Shown piece after piece: positions 1 through 10,970 of a DNA stretch of 64,000 bases. The stretch is from positions 17,616,171 through 17,680,170 of the forward strand of contig CM057171.1 in NCBI GenBank assembly GCA_029962745.1, given 5' to 3'. Made by a program: the position numbers and the translations under genes. The notes below the pieces were generated by a model. The model was not told where the DNA came from. It ran no database searches and was given only the letters and a program-made list of their open reading frames with translations. Each line of letters begins with the position of its first letter. Positions within the stretch are counted from its first letter, which is position 1. Source of the DNA: Echinometra lucunter (Eukaryota > Echinodermata > Echinoidea > Camarodonta > Echinometridae).

Positions 1-85
1 GTCTTAGGACAGTATTTGTCCTGGGTGTAATTGTCCTAGGGGATAGCTGTCCTGGTGTAATTGTCCTAATGGCAGTTGTCCAGAC
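1..85. repeat. Short tandem repeat of a ~31-bp unit
   Basis: A unit beginning TGTCCTGGTGTAATTGTCC occurs at about 17-38 and again at 48-68, followed by a partial third copy near 76-85. The array may continue to the left of the window. No coding potential is visible. Confidence 0.6.
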
Positions 86-121
86 ACAAAGCTATATAGG
101 AAATCTGGCTATCAGCAAATA

Positions 122-1394
122 CTAAATAAACACAACAAAAAAAGTAACTCCCCCATAATTCAAAATAGCATAACTTTTTAACGAAGAGGTTTTGAGCAAA
201 ATAATTTGGCAAGAGTGTTTCTACACTTATTGACTAACTTCTGCGTGAAAATGAGATTTATCCGTCAATTCATGCATGAGTGAGCAGACACTGAAGGCAA
301 AAATGTCACTTTTCAAAATTCACAAGAGTCATTCTGGGGGGGTCTGTGAAAACAGGCTTTTTCTGGTGTTTGTTTAAAGGCATTGGCTAACTTTGTGAGT
401 AGCTGATTTAAAAAATTCTCAAACTAAGATGAAACATGTTTATGAGTACTTGTATTTGTACTCAAAAACCCTGAAACCAACCAAAATTTGGAATGAAAAA
501 GTGTAAGTTAGACGCAAACGGCGATTTTATTATCCTTCGTCTCATGAGACAATCACTAAGAGGAATTTGAAAATGCCGTTATGTGCCTCCCGCCGCGTGA
601 TACGCCAATACACACAGTACGGTAAGGTGAGTCATACGCGCATGCGCACTCCTTATGTCTATTCTGTGCAACCGACCCTCGTATATTTTTCAAACATTGG
701 TTCACAATTTTTATATTTAAAAATACTTTGTGTGGATATTATACTTTGAAACTTTCAGACTGGTATTTTTACACTATAACCCTTATGTTTATCCCATTTT
801 CAAGTAACAAAACAAGATTTTTTTAAAATCAAAACAACATTAACCAATGCCTTGAAGTGCTGTTGATGTTTATCATGGTTGTATCATGGATGTGTGAGCA
901 CATTTTTAATGATAAAGCAATAAGTGCTAAAAAAATTACTGTTTAATGCCGGAAAAAGGACTAACCGGTATTTTCACATATGTGCTGACTTATGTTGGTT
1001 GATGCCAATTCTTTCCATAAACTGAATGGATTTTGTAGATTTAGGAGGGCTGAACATCACCTTTTTTCCAAGAATTGTGTTCACCTAACTGTGATAAGCA
1101 TGACAAGTGTCAGAGATAGGCGTGATGGGGTCAAACAACGGAAGAAACCAAATTCGCCAGAGTTTTGTTTTACAGACCCCCAAAAATGACTCTTGTGACT
1201 TTTGAAAAGTGACATTTTTGCCTTTAATGTTTGCTCACTAATGCATGACTTGATGGATCAATCTCATTTTCACACAGAAGTTAGTCAATAAATGTAAAAA
1301 CACTCCTGCCATATTATTTTGCTCAAAACCTTTTCGTTAAAAAGTTATGCTATTTTGAATTAGAGGGGAGTTACTTTTTTTGTTGTATTTATAT
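122..1394. mobile_element. 1.27-kb element with ~225-bp inverted-repeat arms (foldback or non-autonomous DNA transposon)
   Basis: The left arm at 122-347 and the right arm at 1172-1394 are reverse complements over most of their length. Both arms contain matching blocks such as GCAAAAATGTCACTTTTCAAA with its complement, AACAAAAAAAGTAACTCCCC with its complement, and the strings for 'ttgactaacttctg' and 'gagcaaaataat'. The ~820-bp interior has no convincing protein; the frames at 567-749 and 992-1189 are short and unrecognised. A shorter inner match (AAGGCATTGG near 378 and its complement near 847) suggests the pairing goes further in. No clear target-site duplication was found, so the superfamily is not assigned. 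Confidence 0.75.
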
Positions 1395-1943
1395 TTCTGA
1401 AAAGTATGTTTCTGACAACAGTAGACTTGAGAGTGAGAACCAAACCGACAGAGATATACAACCCAGATTGCACTGGAAGGAAATAACTCGTAAAATTATA
1501 TGATTTTCACCATATTTCCGCTGAAAAAAACACAACTGCTGATCTTAATATGAACCCGTTTTGCTTCCAAAGGCTAAATCCATGAGCTCAGTTAAAATCA
1601 ACTGTTAAGTTTCTATCTTTGATGATTATCAGTCTTTATTCATTATGTTTGCAGATGTAGGCAAATAAGAAAAAAAATTATGGTGAAATGATAGCATTTG
1701 CTTAGGTATTTGCTTTACCATAATCATGATAATTAGAAAAATTCCAAACTCTCATATTGTTATTGTCTGCATTTTCAGGTTTCTATTTTAACCCGCTGAT
1801 AAGCAAAAAAAAAAAAAAAAAGGTCCTAGGCATCAGAGGAGGGGGGGGGGGGGCTGCGGCCAGTTCAACCCCCCCCCCCCCCCTCTGAATCTGCCATTGT
1901 ACTCAGTGCTTTCAAGGAATAAATCCTATCAGCTACCCACTTA
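1395..1943. other. Unannotated AT-rich stretch with a G-run/C-run hairpin
   Basis: No gene is seen. An A-run lies at 1805-1821. A G-run at 1841-1853 faces a C-run at 1869-1883 with flanking CAGAG/CTCTG, so 1834-1887 can fold as one hairpin. Confidence 0.5.
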
Positions 1944-2622
1944 TACCGTGTTTACACAGTGACTCGGCTCGGGGGTTCGACACGCGAGCCGTGCTCAACA
2001 CGGCAATTTTATGCTGTGTAAACGCGATCAGTGTGATCCGCGAGCCGTGTCGAACACGGCTTTTTTGATCCGCCAAAATCGTAGGTTTCAACCCGCGAGC
2101 CGAGTCAGACTCGCCTTTTTTTTTCGTGCGTAAACAGAAAGCCGCGTCGAACCCGCATGACCTAGGTCAAACACGGCATATCCGTATCCGGTAGCGTGTG
2201 TGATATGCTCTCTAGTTCCGTGCTGTGCCCCTGCCTTCGCTCGGTTTTCATAGGTAAAAATACTCCTTTTAGGGGTCGTAAAATTCTGTTGCTGCTCATA
2301 AGATTCATTTAATAGATATGTGCTTTACTAAATTATTACCTGTATTGCAAAAATTACAAGAGAAAATTATCTCCGATCGCTGTTTAGTGTTTAACGTATG
2401 TGAACGTTGTGAAAATAGTACTCTGAATTGAACTCGGTGCTCGCCGTCAGTGGCAAATTTCCCGCATTTGTGATGTATATTCTACTTCCGTTCGTGATCC
2501 GCGGGCCGTGTCGAACTCGCCTTTTTTGTTTCAGTATAAACGCGATCACAGTTGCCCTCTTCACAGCGTTCGACCCTGATTGAGGATTCAACACTCGAGC
2601 CGAGTCGTGTGTAAACACGGTA
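1944..2622. mobile_element. 679-bp MITE with ~40-bp TIRs and TTA target duplication (PIF/Harbinger-like)
   Basis: The left end TACCGTGTTTACACAGTGAC and the right end, read as its complement TACCGTGTTTACACACGAC, match and continue through CTCGGCTCG. The element is flanked on both sides by TTA (1941-1943 and 2623-2625), the three-base TWA duplication typical of PIF/Harbinger transposons. The interior is rich in small palindromes built from CGAGCCGTG and CACGGC, several followed by T-runs (about 1993, 2042 and 2505). No transposase is present, so it would be non-autonomous. The superfamily is inferred from the target duplication only. Confidence 0.8.
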
Positions 2623-2629
2623 TTACTAT

Positions 2630-2755
2630 GCCTGGGTCAAGTGCATCAAATGTAGATTAATGTCTTGCCAAAGGACGACAGTTCCATGGCAGGGATTTGA
2701 ACCCTCTACCTTGTGATTCACTGTCAAGAGACTTATCCTCTTGATCACCATGCCT
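2630..2755 (-). mobile_element. tRNA-headed SINE fragment
   Basis: On the minus strand, a head starting near 2754 has an A-box-like TGGTGATCAAGAGG and a B-box-like GGGTTCAAATCCC (about 2693-2705). It continues into GTCCTTTGGCAAGACATTAA, which matches the body of the full-length plus-strand SINE near 24921. It stops at about 2630, next to the right target duplication of the 1944-2622 MITE. Confidence 0.6.
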
Positions 2756-2940
2756 GTACAGATTACAAGCTAAGTTAATGAAATAGACTCTCAAAAAAGT
2801 TGGCTAAAAATCATTAGGTTGGTTAAAAATCATTTGGTTTAAACAAAAATATACATATGTTTTACATACAATTTTTTTTTCAACAAACAGTTGGTCGGTT
2901 CATATTTCAACTAACCTAATGATTTGCATGGCACCCTTCT

Positions 2941-3324
2941 ACTTAGAGACTGATGAAGAGTAGATCTTCTTTGGAAGTAATAGACAGATGTGAACAGAGC
3001 CACTACTTAGAAACTGATGAAGAGTAGATCTTCTTTGAAAGTAATAGACAGATGTGAACAGAGCCACTACTTAGAAACCGACAAAGAGTAGATCTTCTTT
3101 GGCAGTAATAGACAGATGTGAACAGAGCCACTACTTAGAAACTGATGAAGAGTAGATCTTCTTTGGGGGTAATAGACAGATGTGAACAAAGCCACTACTT
3201 AGAAACTGATGAAGAGTAGATCTTCTTTGGGGGTAATAGACAGATGTGAACAGAGCCACTACTTAGAAACTGATGAAGAGTAGATCTTCTTTGGGAGTAA
3301 TAGACAGATGTGAACAGAGCCAGA
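2941..3324. repeat. 64-bp minisatellite, six copies
   Basis: The start ACTTAGAAACTGATGAAGAG recurs at 2941, 3005, 3069, 3133, 3197 and 3261, exactly 64 bases apart. Copies differ at few positions, mainly in the run after AGATCTTCTTTG. There are no variable spacers, so this is not a CRISPR array. A minus-strand open frame crosses two copies but resembles no known protein. Confidence 0.95.
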
Positions 3325-3698
3325 ACAATGCACCGAAGGGGGCCATCTAAACCTTCAACATGATCATAGAGCTTCAAGATGCTTGGTTTAGAAAAAAAAA
3401 AAGAGCATTTCCTCCTCTGTGATCTAAAAGAGGATTTCCTGCCGATCTTTTGCCACTTTACACCAAATTTTGATAATTTTCAAGGGATGGCCGATTGTTT
3501 AAAGGGCTCCCGCATATCCAGGTCACCCATTTCTGGAATGTTTAAAGCGTTACTTCCAGAGAATTTACACAAAGACAAAGACACGGACATGGAAATGATA
3601 ACCGGATGATGGCAGAAATGATAAAGAAAAACAAGAAAAAAACAACAGAAAAAGCTAGAGAGCAGCATGATCATAAAGAGAGACAAAGAGAGAGATAG

Positions 3699-3734
<36 letters not shown>

Positions 3735-4967
3735 AAGAAAAAGAGAGAAAAAGAGAGGGGGTGAAACAGAAAGAAATCATTACAGAATAAGAGAAAGAGA
3801 GAGAACAGATAAAAAAAAGATAAACCATCTGCTTTCAAGATACAGAAAATATGGATTTTTTAAATGACTTTCTCCCTACCTGGAAGGAGATTAGATTGGA
3901 AGGGAACTCAATTTTTCATTTCATGTAGGCTATACTGTTTTTTTAACAAGAAGAATCATTTCTTTCATCAAAATGAAATCGTAAAGAGGTTTCATCGGCC
4001 AAAAGAAAGCACATCATACAGCAAGGTAGCCCTACTTTTTTCAATGTTTAAAAGAGTTACTAATCTCATGCAACTTTATCTGCATATACACCTGCATAAA
4101 AAGTACACTTTAGTTGATGCATATTTGGGACAAATACTTAAGGGTTTTTTTAAGATGATGATGAGGAGGGGCCCTTTAAGGCAAGGTTAATGCAGTGTAT
4201 ATGGACTCCATATTGGAGGAGGGGGATTTGGAAGAAAGGTGTTCTTACTGGCCAATGAACTCCAAATTCCAAGAAGGGACCTACCCCCTGTGCTTCCTTC
4301 ACCTCATCCCCCCTCCAACCCCCCCCCCCCCAATGAATTATTGTGTATAAAAGCAATGAGGAGAAATATGTCACATTCTAATTTTAGATTTGTTGGCTTT
4401 AACTCATTGGCTACCGGAACCAAGCGGCCCCGTGTACTAAGTCTATAGAAATTTGACAGTTAAGAAGTCAACAGGTTAATAATTTCTTTTCTCCAAAGAA
4501 GAATATGACAAATGAATAGAAATTCTGTACCTGTTTCAAAGGAACACAAGTAAATACAACAGAAACTTTTTCATTATTCATACAACAAAATCCTTCATAA
4601 AGAGCAAGCAAGCAAACAAACTTACCCCAAACACCTTACCATAAGAAAGCTAAACAAATAAACCAGTTGGATAAAATGAATTAAAATATAACTACAACTC
4701 CCAAACTGTTGAATGGAATATATCAGTAAAATGATATGCACTCATATAGGAAGGTACTACCGGTATCCATTTCATTTCCACAAAAAAAAAGAAAAGAAAA
4801 AGGTGGAGGATATAGGAAATAACAGATTTGTCAAAGTCAATGTACTGTATTTCAAACGTATTTACTTCTATGTATGCCATTATATTCCAATTTTCCAGAA
4901 TATTCCAATTTTGTTTCGTTTTTTGGGGGGTTGAGGTTCCTGAGGGGTTAATACATTGCTGTATGCA
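3325..4967. other. Intergenic stretch; purine microsatellite only
   Basis: A GA-rich tract lies at about 3660-3765 (GA repeats near 3702-3731) and a C-run near 4320-4331. Open frames here have low-complexity or AT-driven composition and none is recognisable. Confidence 0.5.
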
Positions 4968-5170
4968 GGTTTGACCAGAAAAAAAAAAAAACATGCAAAA
5001 GGGGTAGTTTTTGCCAGTTATGGTGGGTCACAAATTTAGGGTGCCAAAAAAGCCAAAATTCAGGGGGGGGGGAAGTATTTTTTCTTTTAAGTTCCTTAAC
5101 ATGTCTTTAGGTTATTCTTTTTCCATCCTTAGTCTGAACTTCATGTAGCTTCATATTGCACAAATCTTTT
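4965..5170. repeat. Dispersed repeat, copy 1 (partner near 7045)
   Basis: This block shares an ordered series of strings with 7045-7240: GCATGCA-like start, AAAAGGGGTAGTTTTTGCCA, GTGCCAAAAA, a run of G or A, then CCATCCTTA and TGTAGC followed by TCATATT. The two copies lie in direct orientation about 2.08 kb apart. The family is not recognised. Confidence 0.6.
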
Positions 5171-5337
5171 CAGGAAAAAAAAGATCTTGTTCAGGGTATG
5201 TTTGAGGAGGTTAAACTTGTTTGGGGGTAGGAATTTTTGTAAGAATCTTTTTAAAAATAAAAAAGGGGGTGATTTTGACCACTAGATAAAAGTCGTTTAG
5301 GATGGTTTTGGAAAACATGTGTTCACGCGTGTGTACA

Positions 5338-5592
5338 GGAATAATATAATAATAATAATAATAACAATAATGATAACGTCTTATTTACCCAGGGTAGCCA
5401 CTTCAGTTTTATCAACTGCTCTGCCAGTGGGCCCTGCATATATGTTATTATTACCCTTCTACACTCTTGTATGCCGAGTGCCTGGCTAGAAGGCAGAAGG
5501 TCCCATTTTTTAAGTCTTTGGTATGACTCGGCCTGGGATTGAACCCACGACCTCCCGCTCATGAGGCGGACCCTCTATCCATTGAGCCAACA
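5338..5592 (-). mobile_element. tRNA-headed SINE with TTA-repeat tail
   Basis: Read on the minus strand, a head near 5590 begins TGGCTCAATGGATAGAGG (A-box region) and includes GTGGGTTCAATCCC (B-box region). The body runs through GGTCCCATTTTTTAAG-complement sequence to GGGTAAATAAGACGTTATCA, then a TTA/TTG tail at 5345-5372. The head resembles a tRNA, but the 3' half does not fold as one. The minus-strand frame at 5323-5562 is a by-product of this element. Confidence 0.75.
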
Positions 5593-5989
5593 TTCCCAGT
5601 TATACCTGAATGCTAACTGTGCGCCACAGCATATCCTTTAAGTTCAAACATGGATGTTTGATATCATAACTGATAAAACTACACTTCCTTTCATGTCTCA
5701 TCATGCAAAATAAACAGAGAAATCAACTTATGACAACATACAAGAGATATGGATTCCCAGTGGGCTCACTTAGTCTGCTTATACAGACCCTATTCTCAAA
5801 CACTTGTGTGGAGAGGTTTCATGTTTTATATCCGACTGTAGAGGTAGCTCTGCGAAATGGAAAGGCATGAAAAAAGGGTCCGGAGAGCGAAACGATTGAT
5901 GATTATATTAATTGCATTCTGGACTCATCTCTTCATGCCACCTTAGTTTACAAAGCTACCTAAAAAGTGCTTGCAAATAATGCTCCTAA

Positions 5990-6165
5990 GTATCCTTACT
6001 TAGAAGTATTATATGCAAGCTACCAGGGGACCTATGGCTTCAAGTCCTACCAAAGGGGCCACTGCCTTCCCAAAGTGCACAGGTGAAAGACCTAGGCTTT
6101 GTACCAGGGACCTTCCAGTTACGAGACCACACTGTTCTACCTCAGAGCCATCATGCTTCCATGGA
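5990..6165 (-). mobile_element. tRNA-headed SINE fragment
   Basis: On the minus strand, from about 6160, GATGGCTCTGAGGTAGAAC and TCTCGTAACTGGAAGGTCCC resemble a tRNA head with a degraded B box. The same head type appears on the plus strand at 33288-33350 (GATGGCTCAGTGGTA and TCTCGTAACTAGAAG). The body extends to about 5990. Confidence 0.5.
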
Positions 6166-6185
6166 TTCTTATCATTAGAGCACAT

Positions 6186-6560
6186 TCTATAATAATAATA
6201 ATAATAAATACAGCATTTGTAATGCGCCATCGATCTAGTTAACTATTCAGAGGCGCAGAGGGATATAAGAAGTAAAAGAGATAAGGAAAGAGAGAGAAAG
6301 AAGGAAAATGCATATGTAAATGAACATGTTCATATATATATGAGTGTATATCAACAAATATTTAACTAAAATAGGTTGTGAACATGTATGATTTGAGATA
6401 CTTTTTGAATGTTTCTAGCGATTCTGCTGATCGGATCCTCAGTGGGAGAGCATTCCAGAGCGATGGCGCTGCATAAATAAAGGCTTTTTCTCCGAGGGTT
6501 GAGCTGGTTCAACCAGAGCAGGCAAGTATGAATTTATGAAATAATGATATCTCAGAGAGA
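6186..6560 (-). repeat. Dispersed repeat with ATA-repeat tail
   Basis: An ATA-repeat tail at 6189-6206 adjoins ACAGCATTTGTAATGCGCC, the complement of a 'ggcgc(a/t)nta(c/t)aaatgctg' 3' end seen on SINE-like repeats in this window (compare 25172-25190). The remaining body includes CAGTGGGAGAGCATTCCAGA and GCGCTGCATAAATAAAGGC. I infer a minus-strand retroposon body; its 5' end is not clear. Confidence 0.4.
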
Positions 6561-7044
6561 TCTAAAAGAGCATAAAGTGGGGGGAGGGAGGGGGGGGGGT
6601 TTGGACAGAGAGTCAAGGCCTGATTTCACTGGGCACGTTAATGATTCGCGAAGGAAGCAAATGTAAAAAAAAAAAAAAAGAGCAAAGTTCAGCATACGTG
6701 TTTTGGGCTCCAAAAGTTCGTTCAAACGTGCGGTTGGTTGGAAGCATTGGCGGTAGTTTACGGGGATGCTGGAAACATTCGCAAGAAATTTCAAACTTCT
6801 CTTAAACTCCCGCCAAGATAAATACGAGCAATTGATGCCACTTCAGAGCCCCAGCACCAATTCAACGAACTTTTGGAGCCTACAATATGAATGTCGGACT
6901 TTGCCAATTTTCTGAACGCCGAAGCATGCAATATTTGTATAATAGTGATCAGGTACTTACAATACGAGATATGAAATTAACAGATTTTACTTAGGACACG
7001 ATGGAGGGGGGGGGGGGGGGAGTCAAATATATTGCCGTACACAT

Positions 7045-7240
7045 GAGCATGCAGAAAATACACATGAAAAGGATAGTTTTTGCCAGTTGAGGTGCATCAG
7101 GCATTTAAGGTGCCAAAAATGCCAAAAATCAGAAAAAGGGTATTTTCTTGTTTTTTATCTTTATTTTTTGTCAACTCATGCTTAGGATAATTATCCTTGT
7201 CACCATCCTTAATCCAGACGTTGTGTAGCCTCATATTTGT
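7045..7240. repeat. Dispersed repeat, copy 2 (partner at 4965-5170)
   Basis: Direct-orientation relative of the 4965-5170 block: GATAGTTTTTGCCAGTTGAG, AAGGTGCCAAAAATGCC and CACCATCCTTAATCCAGACG match it in order. A G-run at 7007-7020 lies just upstream. Confidence 0.6.
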
Positions 7241-7412
7241 TTTTTCTCTTTTCTCCTTTCCTCTCTTTGAAAAGAGAGGAAAGGAGAAAGAGAAAGGGAG
7301 AGAGGAAGAGAGGAAAGGAGAAAGGAAAAGAGCAAGGGAAAGGGAAGAGAGAAAGGGAGAGAGAAGGAGAGCAAAGGGGAGAGAGAGAGAGAGGGAAGAA
7401 CTACTTAGAAAA
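7240..7412. repeat. Purine-rich GA/GGAAA low-complexity tract
   Basis: A CT-rich start (7240-7266) and a long GA-rich stretch face each other around CTTTGAAAAGAG, so a hairpin is possible at 7250-7285. Arg/Glu/Lys-rich frames on one strand and Ser/Leu-rich frames on the other are translations of this tract. Confidence 0.85.
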
Positions 7413-8185
7413 AAAAGAATATCGAAAAAAGAAATGGTATTGGTAAACAGAGAATTTGGTATGTGACGTTGGAGGGGGAGTGAACATTCAATAAACCAAT
7501 GTAGACATGTCTCATCAATGTAATTGTTGAGCATGAAAACAGTTATTTACTTTCCTCAACATGGTTGATAAGAAATGCTCATAAAACTGTATAAACAGAG
7601 ACAGGAATCTGCTTCATTTATCCTTCATGTTGTTATCACAGATTCCTTGTCAAACATTGCTGGTCATAGATCGAATTTCAATCCACTGAAAAAGTTAACA
7701 AAATGATTCAAATGCATAATAAATAAATAAGAAAATGATCTATCTTGACCTCAATGGACCTTTGGTTATGATATATTTCCTATTGCCTTTGACCAATGTA
7801 TCTGGTAGGAAAGTTGCATCATTTGCTATGTTTTTTAATCTTATTAATTTCTAATTTCATTTATTTATCTATTTTCATTTTTAGTACTCTATTTTCATTT
7901 TTACTTTATTATTATCATTTTTTTTTTGAGGGGGGTGTCTTTGGGGGGGGGGGGGGGCATTCTTCATATCACTACATACAGAGCTAAATCAGGTGAAACT
8001 TTCCAGACATGTGGTTTTTCTATAAAGGTGAACACTATAAAGCAGATTTGACTGCATACCTTCTTTTTTGTCTCTTTAGCCATACCCACCTCACATTCTA
8101 TCATGAAGTCTAATAATCCTTCTTCCCACACCTACACATCTCAGACTTTGAACTTGCAAACTATTTAGGCTAGACCCTCCATCAA

Positions 8186-8544
8186 TCGCATCGTTTATCA
8201 AGAGCACATATCGGAAATAGGCCCTTGAAAGCCGTGTAGTCTGTTCAAAGAGTACATGATACGTGTGGAAATGGTGGATTTTAAAGGAAGGGCATCAGGG
8301 GCAATTTGCCCCCTAATAAATTTCTGATGAATAAAAAAGAAACACAATCAAAGTTTTATATCGCATCAAGTATCAAGAGCACATATCGTAAATAGGCCCT
8401 TGAAAGCTCTGTAGTCTGATTCAAGAGTACATAATACGTGTAGAAATAAATGGTGGATCTTTAAGGAGGGGCATCAGGGGCAATTTGCCTCCTCTAACAA
8501 ATTTCTGAAGAAGAAAAAAGAAACACAATCACAGTTTTATATAC
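8186..8544. repeat. Tandem duplication, two ~175-bp units
   Basis: TCGCATC followed by TATCAAGAGCACATATCG starts at 8186 and again at 8361. Both units run through GGGCATCAGGGGCAATTTGC and end AAACACAATCA followed by AGTTTTATA. The second unit ends exactly where the MITE at 8545 begins. Confidence 0.9.
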
Positions 8545-8758
8545 GGTTCCATGACATTTGCTGCGGCGACAATTGCTCCTGTGGAAATTCTAAACGTTAA
8601 GTTAAACATAAAACCTAACCCTAAACCTAACACTAACCCTAATCCTTATCCTCACATTATTCTGAACGAAAACCCTTATCACAATCCTAACCCTAACCCT
8701 ATGTCTTCGGAGAAATTAAGACAGGAGCAGTTGTCGCAGGAGCAAATGTCGTGTCACC
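8545..8758. mobile_element. 214-bp MITE with TIRs and perfect 8-bp target duplication (hAT-like)
   Basis: The left end GGTTCCATGACATTTGCTGC and the complement of the right end GGTGACACGACATTTGCTCC match over about 35 bases, including GCGACAATTGCTCCTGT. TTATATAC flanks both sides (8537-8544 and 8759-8766). An 8-bp duplication is typical of hAT elements, so that superfamily is inferred. The interior contains degenerate CCTAAC/CCCTAA telomere-like units (about 8610-8700). A relative lies at 41417-41559. The frame at 8551-8778 is a by-product. Confidence 0.85.
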
Positions 8759-8766
8759 TTATATAC

Positions 8767-10220
8767 AACTATAGTTAGCAGGCTAGGAAATCAAGTCATT
8801 GTTCTGATATTAATCTTGGAATGCATGAAATAAGGATACATTTGAAATTGAAAAAAAAGTGAAGAAAACAAATGAAAAGAGAATCAAGAAATTGAAAAAA
8901 GGTATAAAGGGAAAAGTAACAAAAACAATTTAAAAACGACTGCTTATGGACTAAGATATAAAGCATATGCCATGTCAAACATGAAAATGAAGCAGGCAAT
9001 GAGGTACTGGATACATTTTTTGTTGTTCCCCCCCCCCCCAACACAAACATAGGCTATCAAAATGTTTAGTTTCCTCACTGAAGTATTGGTATAGAATCTG
9101 GATCATCAGAGTCCTGTTTTACCCCCCCCCCCCCCTCCCAGACCATGATCTGGATGTGCGAGTGAGTCTAGGTCCTTCATCTTTGGACCCAGACCTAGAT
9201 CTATCTGAAAATAATGAGTGATTAGATTTTTATGAGGGCTAGGTGTGAACTAGAACTTTCCTAATCAGTGAAGTGTTATATGTTAAAGGCCACCTTTTCT
9301 CCTTAAATAGTTCATATTTTTTGAAACATGATCTTCGCTTAAAATGGCTAAAAGACCACCTTTTCTCTTCAGCTCATATACTTAAAAGTGGTCTCAGAGA
9401 AAGAAGAATTACTTTTTACATAACATACTTTGACTATGGGATGAGAAAAGGTGTAACTTCCAAGCAAATTGAGAAAATGTGAAATTTCATGTACAAAGTG
9501 AATGGAGACCTGCTCGCATATGATGTCATCAGTGTTGCCAATTTGCAGAGCCGAGAGTAATTAACTAGAAAATGTACATGAGTGTAATTTTCTGATTAAT
9601 AATAATAATAATATCGATGCTGATTTTGCTCATTTCTTTTTTAAAATGCTGTTCAAATTTAACTCCTGTTATTGAAACAGAGAAACTTCTGGGGTGGACT
9701 TTGCCTTTAAAGGCTACCTTTCTCTTTGGTTTATAATCTTTAAAGGAATGGAAGTTAAAACTAGCTTAAAGACCACATTCAAGAACACGAGTTAAAGAGA
9801 AAATAAATGGTCTTTAAGCTAAATTTTAAGCCATCTTTTCACTTCTGCTCATATATTTGAAAGTAGTCTAAGTTCAAACTTGCCAAACATCAAAATTAAA
9901 AAAATGAAAATTGTTCTGAAACAGAGGTTACTCTTTGCTTTACCACATTAAACATACAAGCTATAAATGTCACATCAATAAAGAGACAGTGCCAACTTAA
10001 GTAATTCAAAATTCCAAAGCAACAAATAGACCTGTACATGCTTGAAGAGAACGGGACCCACTCAGAACCTGCATCTGACCTGGGTTCCGTGCAAGCAGAT
10101 TTACATGTATGGTATCCTTCATTTTTCTGCACATTCAAAAGAAATCACTAATATCAACACTGATTGGAAAAGTCAATGGTGTTACAAAGTACGGTAAACA
10201 TTAACCTTATTTACCTATGC
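8767..10220. other. Intergenic stretch with a 14-bp perfect hairpin
   Basis: C-runs lie at about 9029-9040 and 9122-9135. TAGCTTAAAGACCA (9762-9775) and TGGTCTTTAAGCTA (9808-9821) form a perfect inverted repeat with a 32-base loop. Two loosely similar blocks, around 9285-9400 and 9705-9875, share AAAGGC-ACCTTTCTC and GCTCATATA strings, so a degraded foldback element is likely. No gene is seen. Confidence 0.45.
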
Positions 10221-10221
10221 T

Positions 10222-10385
10222 TGCCACTCTCCACCCAGGTGTAGTAAACGGGTACCAGGTAGGAAGGAATTCTTTGCAATGCTGGAGCACTGTAATGGCA
10301 GCTTGGCTAAAGCTGGGGTAATAATGATGGAGCATCAGGAATGGTTAAATGGTGCCACCCATGAGCACTATACAAGAATTTCCCA
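10222..10385 (+). mobile_element. 3' part of a tRNA-type SINE
   Basis: TTGCCACTCTCCACCCAGGTG followed by an A/GGGTACC string matches the SINE body at 24951-24980 in the same orientation. It ends GAGCACTATACAAGAATTT, a diverged form of the 'gcgctatataaatg' tail, and passes directly into the trinucleotide array at 10384. The tRNA head is missing or unrecognisable. Confidence 0.6.
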
Positions 10386-10471
10386 TTATTGTTATTGATA
10401 ATTGATATTGATGTTAATATTGCTATCATTATTGTTGCTGTTGTTCTTATTACTATTGTTATCATCACCAT

Positions 10472-10564
<93 letters not shown>

Positions 10565-10637
10565 CAGCAGCAGCAGTAGTACTAGTAGTAGTAGTAGTAG
10601 TAATAGCAGCAGCAGCAGTAGTAGTAATAGCAATTGT

Positions 10638-10674
<37 letters not shown>

Positions 10675-10698
10675 TTAGTTGTAGTAGTAGTTGTAGTT

Positions 10699-10756
<58 letters not shown>

Positions 10757-10802
10757 CAGTAGTAGTAGTAGGAGTAGGAGTAGTAGCAGCAGTAGTAGTA
10801 GT

Positions 10803-10843
<41 letters not shown>

Positions 10844-10850
10844 CAGCAGC

Positions 10851-10881
<31 letters not shown>

Positions 10882-10970
10882 TTGTTATTGTTATTGTTAT
10901 CACTATTATTATTATCATCATCATCATCACTATCATTGTTATTATTATTATCATTATTATTATTACTTAC
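10386..10970. repeat. ~490-bp AGT/AGC trinucleotide array bordered by ATT/ATC repeats
   Basis: ATT/GTT/ATC triplets (10386-10470) lead into an AGT array broken by AGC patches (10472-10880), then ATT/ATC again (10880-10970). The array follows a SINE end, so it probably expanded from the SINE tail. The 200+ residue Ser-, Val-, Ala- and Leu-only frames on both strands are translations of this repeat and not genes. Confidence 0.95.

Noticed and set aside
2941..3324. Regular repeat spacing suggestive of CRISPR
   Set aside because: The whole 64-bp unit repeats with no unique spacers, and the genome is eukaryotic.
7097..7534. Arg/Glu-rich and Ser/Leu-rich frames
   Set aside because: They are translations of a GA-rich low-complexity tract on its two strands.
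8604..8702. Telomeric CCCTAA repeats
   Set aside because: The units are degenerate, span under 100 bp and lie wholly inside a small MITE; not a chromosome end.
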